A DNA stretch of 64,000 nt, from NCBI GenBank assembly GCA_900545815.1, contig URAM01000001.1:153725-217724 (forward strand), written 5' to 3'. Below, piece after piece: positions 27,471 through 36,403 of the stretch. The position numbers and the translations under genes are program-made. How positions within the stretch are numbered: the first letter of the stretch is position 1; each line of letters starts with the position of its first letter. The notes beneath the pieces were generated by a model. The model was not told the origin of the DNA, ran no database searches, and worked only from the letters and a program-made list of their open reading frames with translations. The DNA comes from an uncultured Eubacteriales bacterium (GTDB lineage: Bacteria; Bacillota; Clostridia; Oscillospirales; Oscillospiraceae).

Positions 27471-28841
27471 TCAGTCTGCTTCCGGCTCTGCCAAGCCGGA
27501 GCGGATGGCGCTCATGGCGATGGCACACTCCAGACGCTTCCGTTCCAGCTCGCAAGCCACTTCGCTGGGCTGCATGATGTCACCATTGACGTTGAAGTTG
27601 GAGGCGCTGCACCCGCCGGAGCAGTAGAATTTTGCCCAGCACTTCCGGCAGGCTTCCTTGGTGTAGATGTTCACGCCGCCGAACTGGTCGGCGATCTCCG
27701 TCCGGAAGCCGCCGTCGTACAGGTTGCCCATCTTGAACGCATCATTGCCCACGAACTGGTGGCAGGGGTAGATGTCCCCCTCTGGGGTGATGGCCACATA
27801 CTCGTTGCCAGCGCCGCAGCCACGCATCCGCTTGATGACGCAAGGACCCTGCTCCAGATCCACATAGAAGTGGAAGAAGTTCACGTCGGGGCGTTTGAGC
27901 AATTCCTTGGCCAGCTTCTCGTACTCGGCGAACACCACCGGCAGATCTTCCATGGTGATGGCCAACGGGTCGCCGTCCTTGCCGGTGGCAGGCTCGACGG
28001 ACACATTCTTGAAGCCCAGGTCGTCACAGATGTGAAGCACGTCATCGGCAAAGTGGAGGTTCTCCTTGGTGAAGGTGCCTCGCAGATAGTATTCTTGGTC
28101 GCCCCGCTGCTCCACCAGCGCCTGGAACTTGGGAACGATGATGTCATAGCTCCCCTTCCCTCCTGCGGTGGGACGCATATTGTCGTTGACTTCCTTCCGG
28201 CCGTCCAGGGACAGGACGGCGTTTTTCAGCTCGGTGTTGATGTACTGGGTGTTCTCCGGATTGAGCAGCATCCCGTTGGTGGTGATGGTGAAGCGGAAAT
28301 TTTTGTCCTTCTCCTCCTCGATGGAACGGGCATAGGCGATGGTCTCCTTCACCGTATCCATGGCCATGAGGGGCTCGCCGCCGAAGAAGTCCACCTCAAT
28401 GTTGTGGCGCTTGCCGGACTTCTCAATAACAAAGTCGATGGCTCGCTTGGCAGTCTCCGGAGACATGATGGCACGGCGGCTGCCATAGCCGCCGGTGGAG
28501 GCGAAGCAGTACTTACAGCGCAGGTTGCAGTCATGGGCTACGTTCAGACAGAGCGCCTTGATGGGGGTGTTCTTCACCACCGCCCACTGGGGGTTGATGT
28601 AGTCCTCCTCCTCGAACAGCAGCTTCTCCTCCGCCAGCTCCTTCAGCTCCTGCCAGCACTCCTCCAGCTCTGCTCTGGGGTACTGGGACAGTTTTTCGAT
28701 CACGTCCTCCGGACAGTGCTCCGCCATGGGGGGCGTGACACAGTTGAGCAGGTCGTAGCTCAGTTCGTCCAGCACATGGACGGCGCCGCTGTCCACGTCC
28801 ATGGCGATGCAGCAGCCCAGAGCTTTAAATGTATGGATCAT
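27471..28841 (-). CDS. Thioether cross-link-forming SCIFF peptide maturase (radical SAM/SPASM)
   Basis: 456-residue radical SAM enzyme that installs thioether bonds on the SCIFF precursor encoded just upstream. The N-terminal region contains a PqqD-like recognition part; the SAM cluster motif CxxxCxxC is in HDCNLRCKYCFAS near residue 107. The C-terminal SPASM region has cysteines in MRGCGAGNEY, DIYPCHQFVG and CRKCWAKFYCSGGCSASNF, which bind auxiliary Fe-S clusters. Family (TIGR03974) is nearly universal in Clostridia, always beside its peptide. Separated from the peptide gene by an attenuator-like hairpin. Confidence 0.95.
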   Translation of the reverse strand: MIHTFKALGCCIAMDVDSGAVHVLDELSYDLLNCVTPPMAEHCPEDVIEKLSQYPRAELEECWQELKELAEEKLLFEEEDYINPQWAVVKNTPIKALCLNVAHDCNLRCKYCFASTGGYGSRRAIMSPETAKRAIDFVIEKSGKRHNIEVDFFGGEPLMAMDTVKETIAYARSIEEEKDKNFRFTITTNGMLLNPENTQYINTELKNAVLSLDGRKEVNDNMRPTAGGKGSYDIIVPKFQALVEQRGDQEYYLRGTFTKENLHFADDVLHICDDLGFKNVSVEPATGKDGDPLAITMEDLPVVFAEYEKLAKELLKRPDVNFFHFYVDLEQGPCVIKRMRGCGAGNEYVAITPEGDIYPCHQFVGNDAFKMGNLYDGGFRTEIADQFGGVNIYTKEACRKCWAKFYCSGGCSASNFNVNGDIMQPSEVACELERKRLECAIAMSAIRSGLAEPEAD

Positions 28842-28912
28842 AGTTATCCCTCTTTTGTATCATTCTATGGTCAGACAGCCCACGCCGTCATTGGGGTCGG
28901 AAAACGGCAAAA

Positions 28913-28957
28913 GAAAACTTCCAGCACCTGCTGAAAAGAGCCAGGTGGGAAGTCTTC
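28913..28957 (-). terminator. Attenuator-like hairpin between SCIFF peptide and maturase genes
   Basis: Outer 10-base arms with one mismatch (28913-28922 with 28948-28957), inner 6-bp stem CACCTG/CAGGTG, 11-base loop, T-rich sequence after it on the minus strand. Probably cuts maturase expression well below peptide expression. Confidence 0.6.
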
Positions 28958-28980
28958 TCTATGCCACGGCAAGTAATGGA

Positions 28981-29124
28981 TTACTTGCTCTGTTCACATT
29001 TCTGGTTGGCCACGGTGCAAGAAGTTTTGCAGGCAGACTGACAAGAAGTCTGGCATTCGCCGCAACCGCCGTGAGCAGCGCTGTTCTTCAGGGTAGCGCC
29101 GTTGAGCGTTTTAATATGCTTCAA
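28981..29124 (-). CDS. SCIFF RiPP precursor peptide (six cysteines in forty-five)
   Basis: 47-residue precursor of a ribosomally made, thioether-bridged peptide. Residues MKHIKTLNGATLKNSA form the leader; the core has six cysteines at 21, 24, 28, 32, 36 and 43 (GCGECQTSCQSACKTSC, then QKC). Family TIGR03973. The start is TTG at 29124, supported by GGAGGAGAG 6-8 bases upstream and by the usual MKHIKTL beginning. It has its own promoter. The matured product is widespread in Clostridia but its role is not settled. A short palindrome (28969-28988) spans the stop codon. Confidence 0.95.
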   Translation of the reverse strand: MKHIKTLNGATLKNSAAHGGCGECQTSCQSACKTSCTVANQKCEQSK

Positions 29125-29154
29125 GAAACTCTCCTCCTCACCATATTTTTCACT

Positions 29155-29183
29155 ATTATAACACACCCCGACTCTGATTGCAA
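29155..29183 (-). promoter_or_regulatory. SCIFF peptide promoter
   Basis: TTGCAA, 17-base spacer, TATAAT on the minus strand; transcript start about 20 bases before the TTG start codon. Confidence 0.8.
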
Positions 29184-29190
29184 ACAATTT

Positions 29191-29598
29191 TCACTTCCGT
29201 TTCGGCAGCACCCCGGCGCACAAAAAACCGGCCGCTCCCCCACCGGCTACGGCGGCGATGAGGCTGTGCGTGCCGTCCAACAGGGACACATCGGTGTAGC
29301 CCAGGACGCCGATGAGCGTCCAGGTCAGGTAGTACAGCACGCCGGTGGCCAGACCCAGGGGCAGGATGCGCTTGCGGTAGCTGAGCGCCAGGTAGCAGCT
29401 GCCGCAGAAGCAACCCAGGCCGGAGGCCACCACCTCCGCATTGTCCACCGCCCCAGTGCCGAGCTTCCCGCCGGCGGCCAGGTGGGCGGTGATGAACAAG
29501 ACCACCACGCTGACGCCAAAGGCCAACAAGACTCCGGCGATGAGGGAACTGACCAGCTGCACCACTTGCAGCTCTGACTGTTTCTCCTTCTGACTCAA
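29191..29598 (-). CDS. TIGR04086 family four-helix membrane protein
   Basis: 135 residues with four predicted transmembrane helices (about 15-40, 52-68, 76-95, 108-127). It matches the TIGR04086 family, regularly found beside the SCIFF pair and yajC in Clostridia. No catalytic residues visible. The gene overlaps the SCIFF promoter region at its 3' end. A role in export or handling of the SCIFF product is suggested only by neighbourhood. Confidence 0.75.
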   Translation of the reverse strand: MSQKEKQSELQVVQLVSSLIAGVLLAFGVSVVVLFITAHLAAGGKLGTGAVDNAEVVASGLGCFCGSCYLALSYRKRILPLGLATGVLYYLTWTLIGVLGYTDVSLLDGTHSLIAAVAGGGAAGFLCAGVLPKRK

Positions 29599-29676
29599 AA
29601 AAACAACCCCCCGTCATAGCTTTGTCATCAGCATATGACGAGAGGTGGTCTTTCAGACTGAAAAACGGAGCGAGAA

Positions 29677-29985
29677 TTACTTCTTCTCGTCCTTCTTTTC
29701 CTTCTTAGCGGGAGCGGGCTCGGGGCTGGTCTGAGAACCCTTGGTGCCGATGGCCCACTTGGTCATCTCGATGCGGACGCGGTCGGCGCCGGTCTCGATG
29801 ACAACGCTGTTCTCCTTCACGGCACAGACGGTGCCCAGGATGCCGCCGATGGTGGTCACATCATCGCCGATCTTCAGGCTGTTGCGCAGCTCTTCCGCCG
29901 CCTTCTTCTTCTTGTTCTCCGGACGGATGAGCATGAAGTAGAACAGAACCATCATGACAATGATCAAGCCAATAGAATAACCCAA
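29677..29985 (-). CDS. yajC: Preprotein translocase subunit YajC
   Basis: 102 residues: one N-terminal transmembrane helix (about 3-20), then the conserved RPENKKKKAAEELRNSLKIGDDVTTIGGI-type region (RPENKKKKA at 21-29, GDDVTTIGGILG near 43) and a charged tail of Lys/Glu. Accessory subunit of the SecDF translocon. TTG start at 29985 with GGAGG 8 bases upstream. Has its own promoter inside the tgt-yajC gap. Confidence 0.94.
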   Translation of the reverse strand: MGYSIGLIIVMMVLFYFMLIRPENKKKKAAEELRNSLKIGDDVTTIGGILGTVCAVKENSVVIETGADRVRIEMTKWAIGTKGSQTSPEPAPAKKEKKDEKK

Positions 29986-30043
29986 AGTAACGTACCTCCA
30001 TTATACAGAACGCCCAAACAGACGTTCAGACAGTTTACACTCT

Positions 30044-30072
30044 ATTATAGCGGGTTTGCCAAAGAAAGACAA
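30044..30072 (-). promoter_or_regulatory. yajC promoter
   Basis: TTGTCT, 17-base spacer, TATAAT on the minus strand between tgt and yajC. Confidence 0.7.
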
Positions 30073-30087
30073 GCCCCTTTTTCGCAA

Positions 30088-31233
<1,146 letters not shown>

Positions 31234-32256
31234 TCAAGAGATGAACATAGCGTCCCCGAAGCTGAAGAACCGGTAGCGCTCCCGCACCGCCTCCTCGTAG
31301 GCGGCCAGCACATGTTCCCGTCCTGCCAGAGCGGAGACCAGCATGATGAGGGTGGATTCGGGCAGGTGGAAGTTGGTGATGAGGGCGTCCAGGCACTTGA
31401 ACCGGTAGCCGGGGTAGATGAAGATATTCGTCCACCCGGACTTTGCTGGCAGCGTCCCGTCCTGGTTGGCGAAGGACTCGATGGTGCGGCAGGAGGTGGT
31501 GCCCACGCAGATAATCCGTCCCCCATTGGCTTTGGTCTGGTTCACCAGATCTGCTGTCTCTTGGGGGATGGCGCAGAACTCCGCGTGCATATCGTGGGCT
31601 TCCACATCGTCCACCTTTACCGGCCGGAAGGTGCCCAGCCCCACATGAAGGGTCACATAGGCCAGCTTGACGCCCATGGCCTGCACGTTTTCCAGCAGCT
31701 CCGGCGTGAAGTGCAATCCTGCCGTGGGTGCAGCGGCGGAGCCGACCACCTTGGAGTAAACGGTCTGGTAGCGCTCTCCGTCCTGCAATTCCTCTTTGAT
31801 GTAGGGCGGCAGGGGCATCCGTCCCAGCTGTTCCAGCACCTCCAAAAAGATGCCTTCATAGAAAAACTTCACCAGCCGGTTCCCGTCCGGCAGCACTTCC
31901 TGAATCTCCGCCTCCAACTGCCCGTCCCCAAAGTGGACACGGGCACCGGCGCGGAGCTTCTTGCCCGGCCGCACCAGGCACTCCCACAGGTTGTCCCCTC
32001 TGTCGGTGAGCAGCAACACCTCTGCGGTACCGCCGGTGTCTCGGTGTCCGATGAGGCGAGCGGGGAGCACACGGGAGTTGTTCAGCACCAAACAGTCCCC
32101 TGGACGGAGGAACTGGGGCAGGTCGTAAAAGTGGTGGTGGCCGATGGCGCCGGTGGTCTTATCCAAGGTCAACAGCCGAGAGCCGTCCCGCTTCTCTAGC
32201 GGAGTCTGGGCGATGAGCTCCGGCGGCAGGTTGTAATCAAAATCTTTTGTCTTCAT
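31234..32256 (-). CDS. queA: S-adenosylmethionine:tRNA ribosyltransferase-isomerase QueA
   Basis: Adds the epoxycyclopentanediol precursor from S-adenosylmethionine to preQ1-modified tRNA. 340 residues, standard length. Family landmarks: the N-terminal [47 protein letters not shown] and [10 protein letters not shown]. First gene of the queA-tgt unit with the promoter at 32298. Start at the ATG used by the family. Confidence 0.97.
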   Translation of the reverse strand: MKTKDFDYNLPPELIAQTPLEKRDGSRLLTLDKTTGAIGHHHFYDLPQFLRPGDCLVLNNSRVLPARLIGHRDTGGTAEVLLLTDRGDNLWECLVRPGKKLRAGARVHFGDGQLEAEIQEVLPDGNRLVKFFYEGIFLEVLEQLGRMPLPPYIKEELQDGERYQTVYSKVVGSAAAPTAGLHFTPELLENVQAMGVKLAYVTLHVGLGTFRPVKVDDVEAHDMHAEFCAIPQETADLVNQTKANGGRIICVGTTSCRTIESFANQDGTLPAKSGWTNIFIYPGYRFKCLDALITNFHLPESTLIMLVSALAGREHVLAAYEEAVRERYRFFSFGDAMFIS

Positions 32257-32297
32257 AATATCGACAATCCATCCTTTGTGTTGGCGTTCAAGTTACT

Positions 32298-32325
32298 ATT
32301 ATAGTGGCACTGTCCGTTTGTGCAA
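32298..32325 (-). promoter_or_regulatory. queA promoter
   Basis: TTGCAC, 16-base spacer, TATAAT on the minus strand, about 45 bases upstream of queA. Confidence 0.75.
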
Positions 32326-32387
32326 GTCATTTTTGCAATTCTGTCTTTTTTCGGTTGCATTTTTTTCAAAAAACCACCTGTTCACTC

Positions 32388-32416
32388 TTGACGAGGGAAA
32401 AAAACTGTGCTACCAT
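32388..32416 (+). promoter_or_regulatory. Promoter of the asd-dap operon
   Basis: TTGACG, 17-base spacer, TACCAT, placing the transcript start about 15 bases before the lysine riboswitch. Confidence 0.6.
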
Positions 32417-32435
32417 GAATTTCAGATCATACAAA

Positions 32436-32587
32436 TGCAGGATAGAGGCGCGGCACTCATCAGTATCCAGGGCATAAGACCCGGAGCCTGTTCAGCCATG
32501 GAGAAAGGGTGTGCCGCCGAAGGGATGCTGGTTTCCGGAGCGCAGCGTCACCTGGGCGTGGGGTTAACAGCCCTTCGACTGTCACCT
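32436..32587 (+). ncRNA. Lysine riboswitch (L box)
   Basis: The 5' UTR of asd has the L-box hallmarks in order: AGAGG followed by a GC-rich helix (32444 on), GGCATAAGACCC, GCCGAAGGG at 32516-32524 and CTGTCA near the 3' edge (about 32580). About 150 bases, slightly short for the class. It binds lysine and should turn the operon off when lysine is plentiful. Recognised by motif, without a covariance search. Confidence 0.85.
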
Positions 32588-32669
32588 GAATCGAATTCAG
32601 GTGTTGAGCTGTCTGCTTCTTGTTACATATTTTGTCGCAGGCGCGCGTCCACCTTGACATTATAGTACG

Positions 32670-32706
32670 GAATCAGTCAGTTTTTCAACTACTGGTTCGT
32701 TTTTTT
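32670..32706 (+). terminator. Candidate riboswitch terminator (expression platform)
   Basis: 8-bp stem (32670-32677 with 32691-32698, one G-T pair), 13-base loop, then TTTTTTT. Another perfect 9-bp hairpin with a 3-base loop is at 32583-32603 at the edge of the aptamer and may be its closing helix alternative. Confidence 0.55.
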
Positions 32707-32773
32707 ACCCTAATGACAAAATTGCTTCGTCTGCATAGATTGTATTGGCGATGTTTTTGGGAGGTAGTTTAAG

Positions 32774-33865
32774 ATGAAAAAATACAAAGTAGGCGTTGTC
32801 GGTTGTACTGGCATGGTAGGTCAGCGCTTTATCACGCTGCTGGAGAACCACCCCTGGTTCCAGCTCACCGCCATTGCGGCCAGTGCCCGCAGCGCCGGAA
32901 AACCCTATGAAGAAGCCGTCAGCGGCCGCTGGAAGATGGACACCCCCATCCCCGAGGAAGCCAAACAGCTGGTCATCTACGACATCGACGCTCAGATGAA
33001 GGAGTTCACCGACCAGATCGACTTCACCTTCTGTGCGGTGGATATGGATAAGGACGCCACCCGTGCCCTGGAGGAGCGGATCGCTAAGATGGAATGCCCT
33101 GTTGTCTCCAACAATTCCGCCCACCGGTTCACCCCTGACGTGCCCATGGTGGTGCCTGAGATCAATCCGGAACATATCCAGGTCATCCCCCATCAGAAGC
33201 AGCGTCTGGGCACCCAGCGCGGCTTCATCGCTGTCAAGTCCAACTGCTCCCTCCAGAGCTACGTCCCCGCCCTGCATCCTCTGCGGGAGAAGTTCGGCGT
33301 AGAAAAGGCGCTGGTCTGCACCTATCAGGCCATCTCCGGCGCCGGCAAGACCTTCGAGACCTGGCCGGAGATGGTGGATAACGTCATCCCCTACATCGGC
33401 GGCGAGGAAGAAAAATCTGAGCAGGAACCCATGAAGATGTGGGGTCACATCGAGAACGGCGTCATCGTCAACGCCGACTCCCCCAAGATCACCGCTCAGT
33501 GCCTCCGTGTCCCCGTCTCCAACGGCCACATGGCAGCGGTGTTCATGACCTTGGGCAAGCAGACCTCCGTGGAAGAAATCAAGGAGATCTGGCAGAACTA
33601 CAAGGGCCGCGCCCAGGAGCTGGAGCTTCCTTCCGCCCCCAAGCAGTTCCTGCACTACTTCGAAGACCCCAGCTATCCCCAGACCAAGCTCCAGCGTGAC
33701 CTGGAGGGCGGCATGGCCATCTCCCTCGGCCGCCTGCGTCCGGATACCCAGTACGACTACAAGTTCGTGGGTCTGTCCCACAACACTCTCCGCGGCGCTG
33801 CCGGCGGCAGCGTGCTGCTGGGTGAGTTCCTGGTGGCAGAGGGTTACATCACTTATAAGGAATAA
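32774..33865 (+). CDS. asd: Aspartate-semialdehyde dehydrogenase
   Basis: NADPH-dependent reduction of aspartyl phosphate to aspartate semialdehyde, the branch point to lysine, threonine and methionine. 363 residues. N-terminal GVVGCTGMVGQRF binds the cofactor; the catalytic cysteine is in VKSNCSLQSY (C158); HNTLRGAAGGSVLL is near the C-terminus. The SNCSLQ form and length match the archaeal/fungal class of the enzyme, which also occurs in Clostridia. GGGAGG precedes the ATG. First gene of the lysine-riboswitch operon. Confidence 0.95.
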   Translation: MKKYKVGVVGCTGMVGQRFITLLENHPWFQLTAIAASARSAGKPYEEAVSGRWKMDTPIPEEAKQLVIYDIDAQMKEFTDQIDFTFCAVDMDKDATRALEERIAKMECPVVSNNSAHRFTPDVPMVVPEINPEHIQVIPHQKQRLGTQRGFIAVKSNCSLQSYVPALHPLREKFGVEKALVCTYQAISGAGKTFETWPEMVDNVIPYIGGEEEKSEQEPMKMWGHIENGVIVNADSPKITAQCLRVPVSNGHMAAVFMTLGKQTSVEEIKEIWQNYKGRAQELELPSAPKQFLHYFEDPSYPQTKLQRDLEGGMAISLGRLRPDTQYDYKFVGLSHNTLRGAAGGSVLLGEFLVAEGYITYKE

Positions 33866-33923
33866 TTTGTTTCGTGTATCTACGGTTTTGATTTGATTTT
33901 TGATTGAAAGGATGGTTTCCCCT

Positions 33924-34832
33924 ATGAAGACTCCTATTTTTACCGGCGCTTGTGTGGCTATCGTGACTCCCTATCATGAAAATGGCATTGACTTTGATAA
34001 GCTGGGTGAGCTGATCGAGCTTCAGATCGCAGGCGGCACCAGTGCCATCACCATCTGCGGCACCACCGGCGAAGCCTCCACCCAGACCATCGAGGAACAC
34101 AAGGCCGCCATCGAATACTGCGTCAAGAAGGTCGATCATCGGGTCAAGGTCATCGCCGGCACCGGCAGCAACTGCACCATGACCGCCCTGGATCTGTCCC
34201 TGTACGCAGAGTCCTGCGGCGTGGATGGCCTGCTCATCGTCACTCCTTATTATAATAAGGCCACTCAGGCCGGTCTTATCAAGCACTACACCTACATCGC
34301 TGACCGGGTACATACCCCCATCATCATGTATAACGTGCCCTCTCGAACCGGCACTGCCTTCACCGCAGAAACCTACTACGAGTTGAGCAAGCATCCCATG
34401 ATCAACGGCATCAAGGAAGCTTCTGGCAACTTCAGCCTGGTCACCCACACCCTGGCACTGTGCGGCGATAACATCAACATCTGGTCTGGCAACGATGACC
34501 AAGTGGTACCCCTGATGGCATTGGGCGCCAAGGGTGTCATTTCCGTGGTCTCCAACGTCTATCCCCAGCTGATGGCAGAGATGACTCAGCTGTGCCTGGA
34601 CGGCAAGTTCGATGAGGCCGCCAAGCTCCAAGTGAGCACCATCGGCCTGGTGGACGCCCTGTTCATCGAGGTCAATCCCATCCCTGTCAAGGTTGCGCTG
34701 AACATGATGGGTCTGGATGCAGGGATGCTGCGGATGCCGCTGTGTGACATGAGCGCTGCCCATAAGGAAGTGCTGGCCAAGGCGCTGATGAACGCCGGTC
34801 TGGAAGTGAAGAACCCCACTGCGGGCGCTTGA
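33924..34832 (+). CDS. dapA: 4-hydroxy-tetrahydrodipicolinate synthase
   Basis: Condenses pyruvate with aspartate semialdehyde, first committed step to diaminopimelate and lysine. 302 residues from ATG 33924 (AAAGGA upstream; an ATG 24 bases earlier lacks family sequence). TIM barrel with TICGTTGEAST near residue 45, catalytic YNVPSRTG (about 136) and Schiff-base lysine in GIKEASGNF (K164). Between asd and dapB in the riboswitch-controlled operon. In a spore-former it also supplies dipicolinate. Confidence 0.96.
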   Translation: MKTPIFTGACVAIVTPYHENGIDFDKLGELIELQIAGGTSAITICGTTGEASTQTIEEHKAAIEYCVKKVDHRVKVIAGTGSNCTMTALDLSLYAESCGVDGLLIVTPYYNKATQAGLIKHYTYIADRVHTPIIMYNVPSRTGTAFTAETYYELSKHPMINGIKEASGNFSLVTHTLALCGDNINIWSGNDDQVVPLMALGAKGVISVVSNVYPQLMAEMTQLCLDGKFDEAAKLQVSTIGLVDALFIEVNPIPVKVALNMMGLDAGMLRMPLCDMSAAHKEVLAKALMNAGLEVKNPTAGA

Positions 34833-34847
34833 GTCGAGGGATTTGCC

Positions 34848-35603
34848 ATGCTAAAGATAATCAATTCCGGCTGTACCGGTAAAATGGGTCAGGTCGTCCA
34901 GGCCATATGCGCCGCTGACCCTGACGTGACCATCGTGGCGGGCTTCGCCACCCATCAGGACAATCTGGACTATCCCGTTTACACCAACCCCGCCAACTTC
35001 ACCGGCGAGGCAGACGTGGTCATCGACTTCTCCAACCCCAAGGCGCTGGATCACCTGCTCCCCTTCTGCGTGGAGCGCTGCATCCCCATCGTCATCGCCA
35101 CCACCGGCTTCAGTCCGGAGCAGCTGGCGCAGATCGACGAGGCCGCTAAGACCATTCCGGTCTTCCGCAGCGCCAATATGTCCCTGGGCATCAACGTCCT
35201 GTTGGAGCTGGTCAAGAAGGCTGCCTCCATTCTGGGCTCCAGCTCGGACATCGAGATTGTGGAACGCCACCACAACCGCAAGGTAGACGCTCCCAGCGGC
35301 ACCGCCCTGATGATCGCTGACGCGGCCGCTTCCGCCCTGGAATACAAGGCCGAGTACAACTACGGCCGCCACGAGCGGCGGATGGCTCGCCCCAAGAACG
35401 AGATCGGCATCAGTGCCGTCCGCGGCGGCACTATCGTAGGCGACCACACCATCATCTTCGCCGGTCACGATGAGGTCATCGAGATCAAGCACAGCGCCCA
35501 GTCTCGGGAAATTTTCGCCAACGGCGCCGTCAAGGCCGCCAAGTTCCTGGCCGACGTCCAGGAGGCGGGGATGTACGATATGTCCCAGCTGGTAAACGAA
35601 TAA
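34848..35603 (+). CDS. dapB: 4-hydroxy-tetrahydrodipicolinate reductase
   Basis: NAD(P)H-dependent second step of diaminopimelate synthesis. 251 residues. Rossmann start INSGCTGKMGQVV, VVIDFSNP, the signature ERHHNRKVDAPSGTA near residue 143, and GDHTIIFAGHDEVIEI. GAGGG lies before the ATG, 15 bases after dapA. The operon continues into a small ACT-domain gene. Confidence 0.96.
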   Translation: MLKIINSGCTGKMGQVVQAICAADPDVTIVAGFATHQDNLDYPVYTNPANFTGEADVVIDFSNPKALDHLLPFCVERCIPIVIATTGFSPEQLAQIDEAAKTIPVFRSANMSLGINVLLELVKKAASILGSSSDIEIVERHHNRKVDAPSGTALMIADAAASALEYKAEYNYGRHERRMARPKNEIGISAVRGGTIVGDHTIIFAGHDEVIEIKHSAQSREIFANGAVKAAKFLADVQEAGMYDMSQLVNE

Positions 35604-35619
35604 GAAGGAACGAATTACG

Positions 35620-36108
35620 ATGAATAACGGAATTAGCAAGATCACCTACGCCCATGACATCACCCTGGTCACCCTCTCCGCCCTGCCCTGCGACAGCAAG
35701 GCCATCGCCAACGTACTGACCGCCATGTCAAATGCGGAGGTCAACGTGGATATGATCTCCCAGACCGCCCCCCAGGGCGGCACCATCCGCCTGAGCTTTT
35801 CCCTGTCTGACAGCGCTCTGAGCAGCGCTCTGGCTGTGTTGGGCAAGATTCGGGGCGAGAATCCGGAAGTGAAGCCGGAGATCCTGCCGGGCAACTGCAA
35901 GGTCGCCCTGTACGACGCCAACATGGTCAACACCCCCGGCGTCGCCGCCAAGGTTTTCACCCTGCTGGCCGAGGCCGGCATCCAGGTCATCCTGGTCACC
36001 ACCTCTGAGGTAGACATCTCCCTGCTGGTGTCCGAGCATGACCTGCCGGATGCGCTGGCGATCATGCGGGAAGCCTATGGGGTAGAACCTATCCAGGCGG
36101 AATTTTAA
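35620..36108 (+). CDS. Stand-alone ACT-domain protein resembling the aspartokinase regulatory region
   Basis: 162 residues with two ACT-like units (about 10-80 and 90-160): ITLVTLSALPCDSKAIANVL, then VNVDMISQTAPQGG and, in the second unit, VALYDANMVNTPGVAAKVF with TSEVDISLLV. This is the sequence pattern of the C-terminal allosteric half of aspartokinases, including the lysine-binding stretch, but no amino-kinase domain is present and there is no room for one upstream (17 bases from dapB). It probably senses an aspartate-family amino acid; whether it acts on a separately encoded aspartokinase is inference. Confidence 0.8.
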   Translation: MNNGISKITYAHDITLVTLSALPCDSKAIANVLTAMSNAEVNVDMISQTAPQGGTIRLSFSLSDSALSSALAVLGKIRGENPEVKPEILPGNCKVALYDANMVNTPGVAAKVFTLLAEAGIQVILVTTSEVDISLLVSEHDLPDALAIMREAYGVEPIQAEF

Positions 36109-36116
36109 GCTCCGCT

Positions 36117-36350
36117 TTCACCAAAATGCAAGCATTTTGGTGAAGAAAGCAGCCGTGTGCATGCACTCACTACGTCGGAAAGTTCTCCACCTGTAAAACA
36201 GGCGGAGCCTACGCTACTAATGTGCCACTGGCACATTAGTTAACGCTGCGGCACTTACCCGGCTGAGATGAGAAAAAAGTGACGTACACGCCGCCACTTT
36301 TTTCAGATTGCAGTTTTTCCGTCATTGAAATGACGGAACTCTGTGAGACA
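36117..36350 (+). repeat. Structured intergenic repeat, copy C (long form)
   Basis: Plus-strand order: 13-bp hairpin with ATGCAAGCAT centre (36117-36144); block GCAGCCGTGTGCATGCACTC; 11-bp hairpin (36216-36240); hairpin GAAAAAAGTG/CACTTTTTTC (36272-36304); ATTGCAGTTT (about 36307-36316); 10-bp hairpin (36317-36338); CTCTGTGAGACA. Same element order as copies A and B. It begins 9 bases after the stop of the ACT gene. Confidence 0.7.
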
Positions 36351-36370
36351 TATTTTTATAAACACGCAAA

Positions 36371-36400
36371 AAGCCCGTCGGAAATGGTTCCGACGGGCTT
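36371..36400. terminator. Bidirectional terminator before ecfT 3' end
   Basis: 13-bp stem (36371-36383 with 36388-36400) and 4-base loop; TTTTTGCG follows on the minus strand, right after the ecfT stop. Also closes the dap operon. Confidence 0.85.
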
Positions 36401-36403
36401 GCT

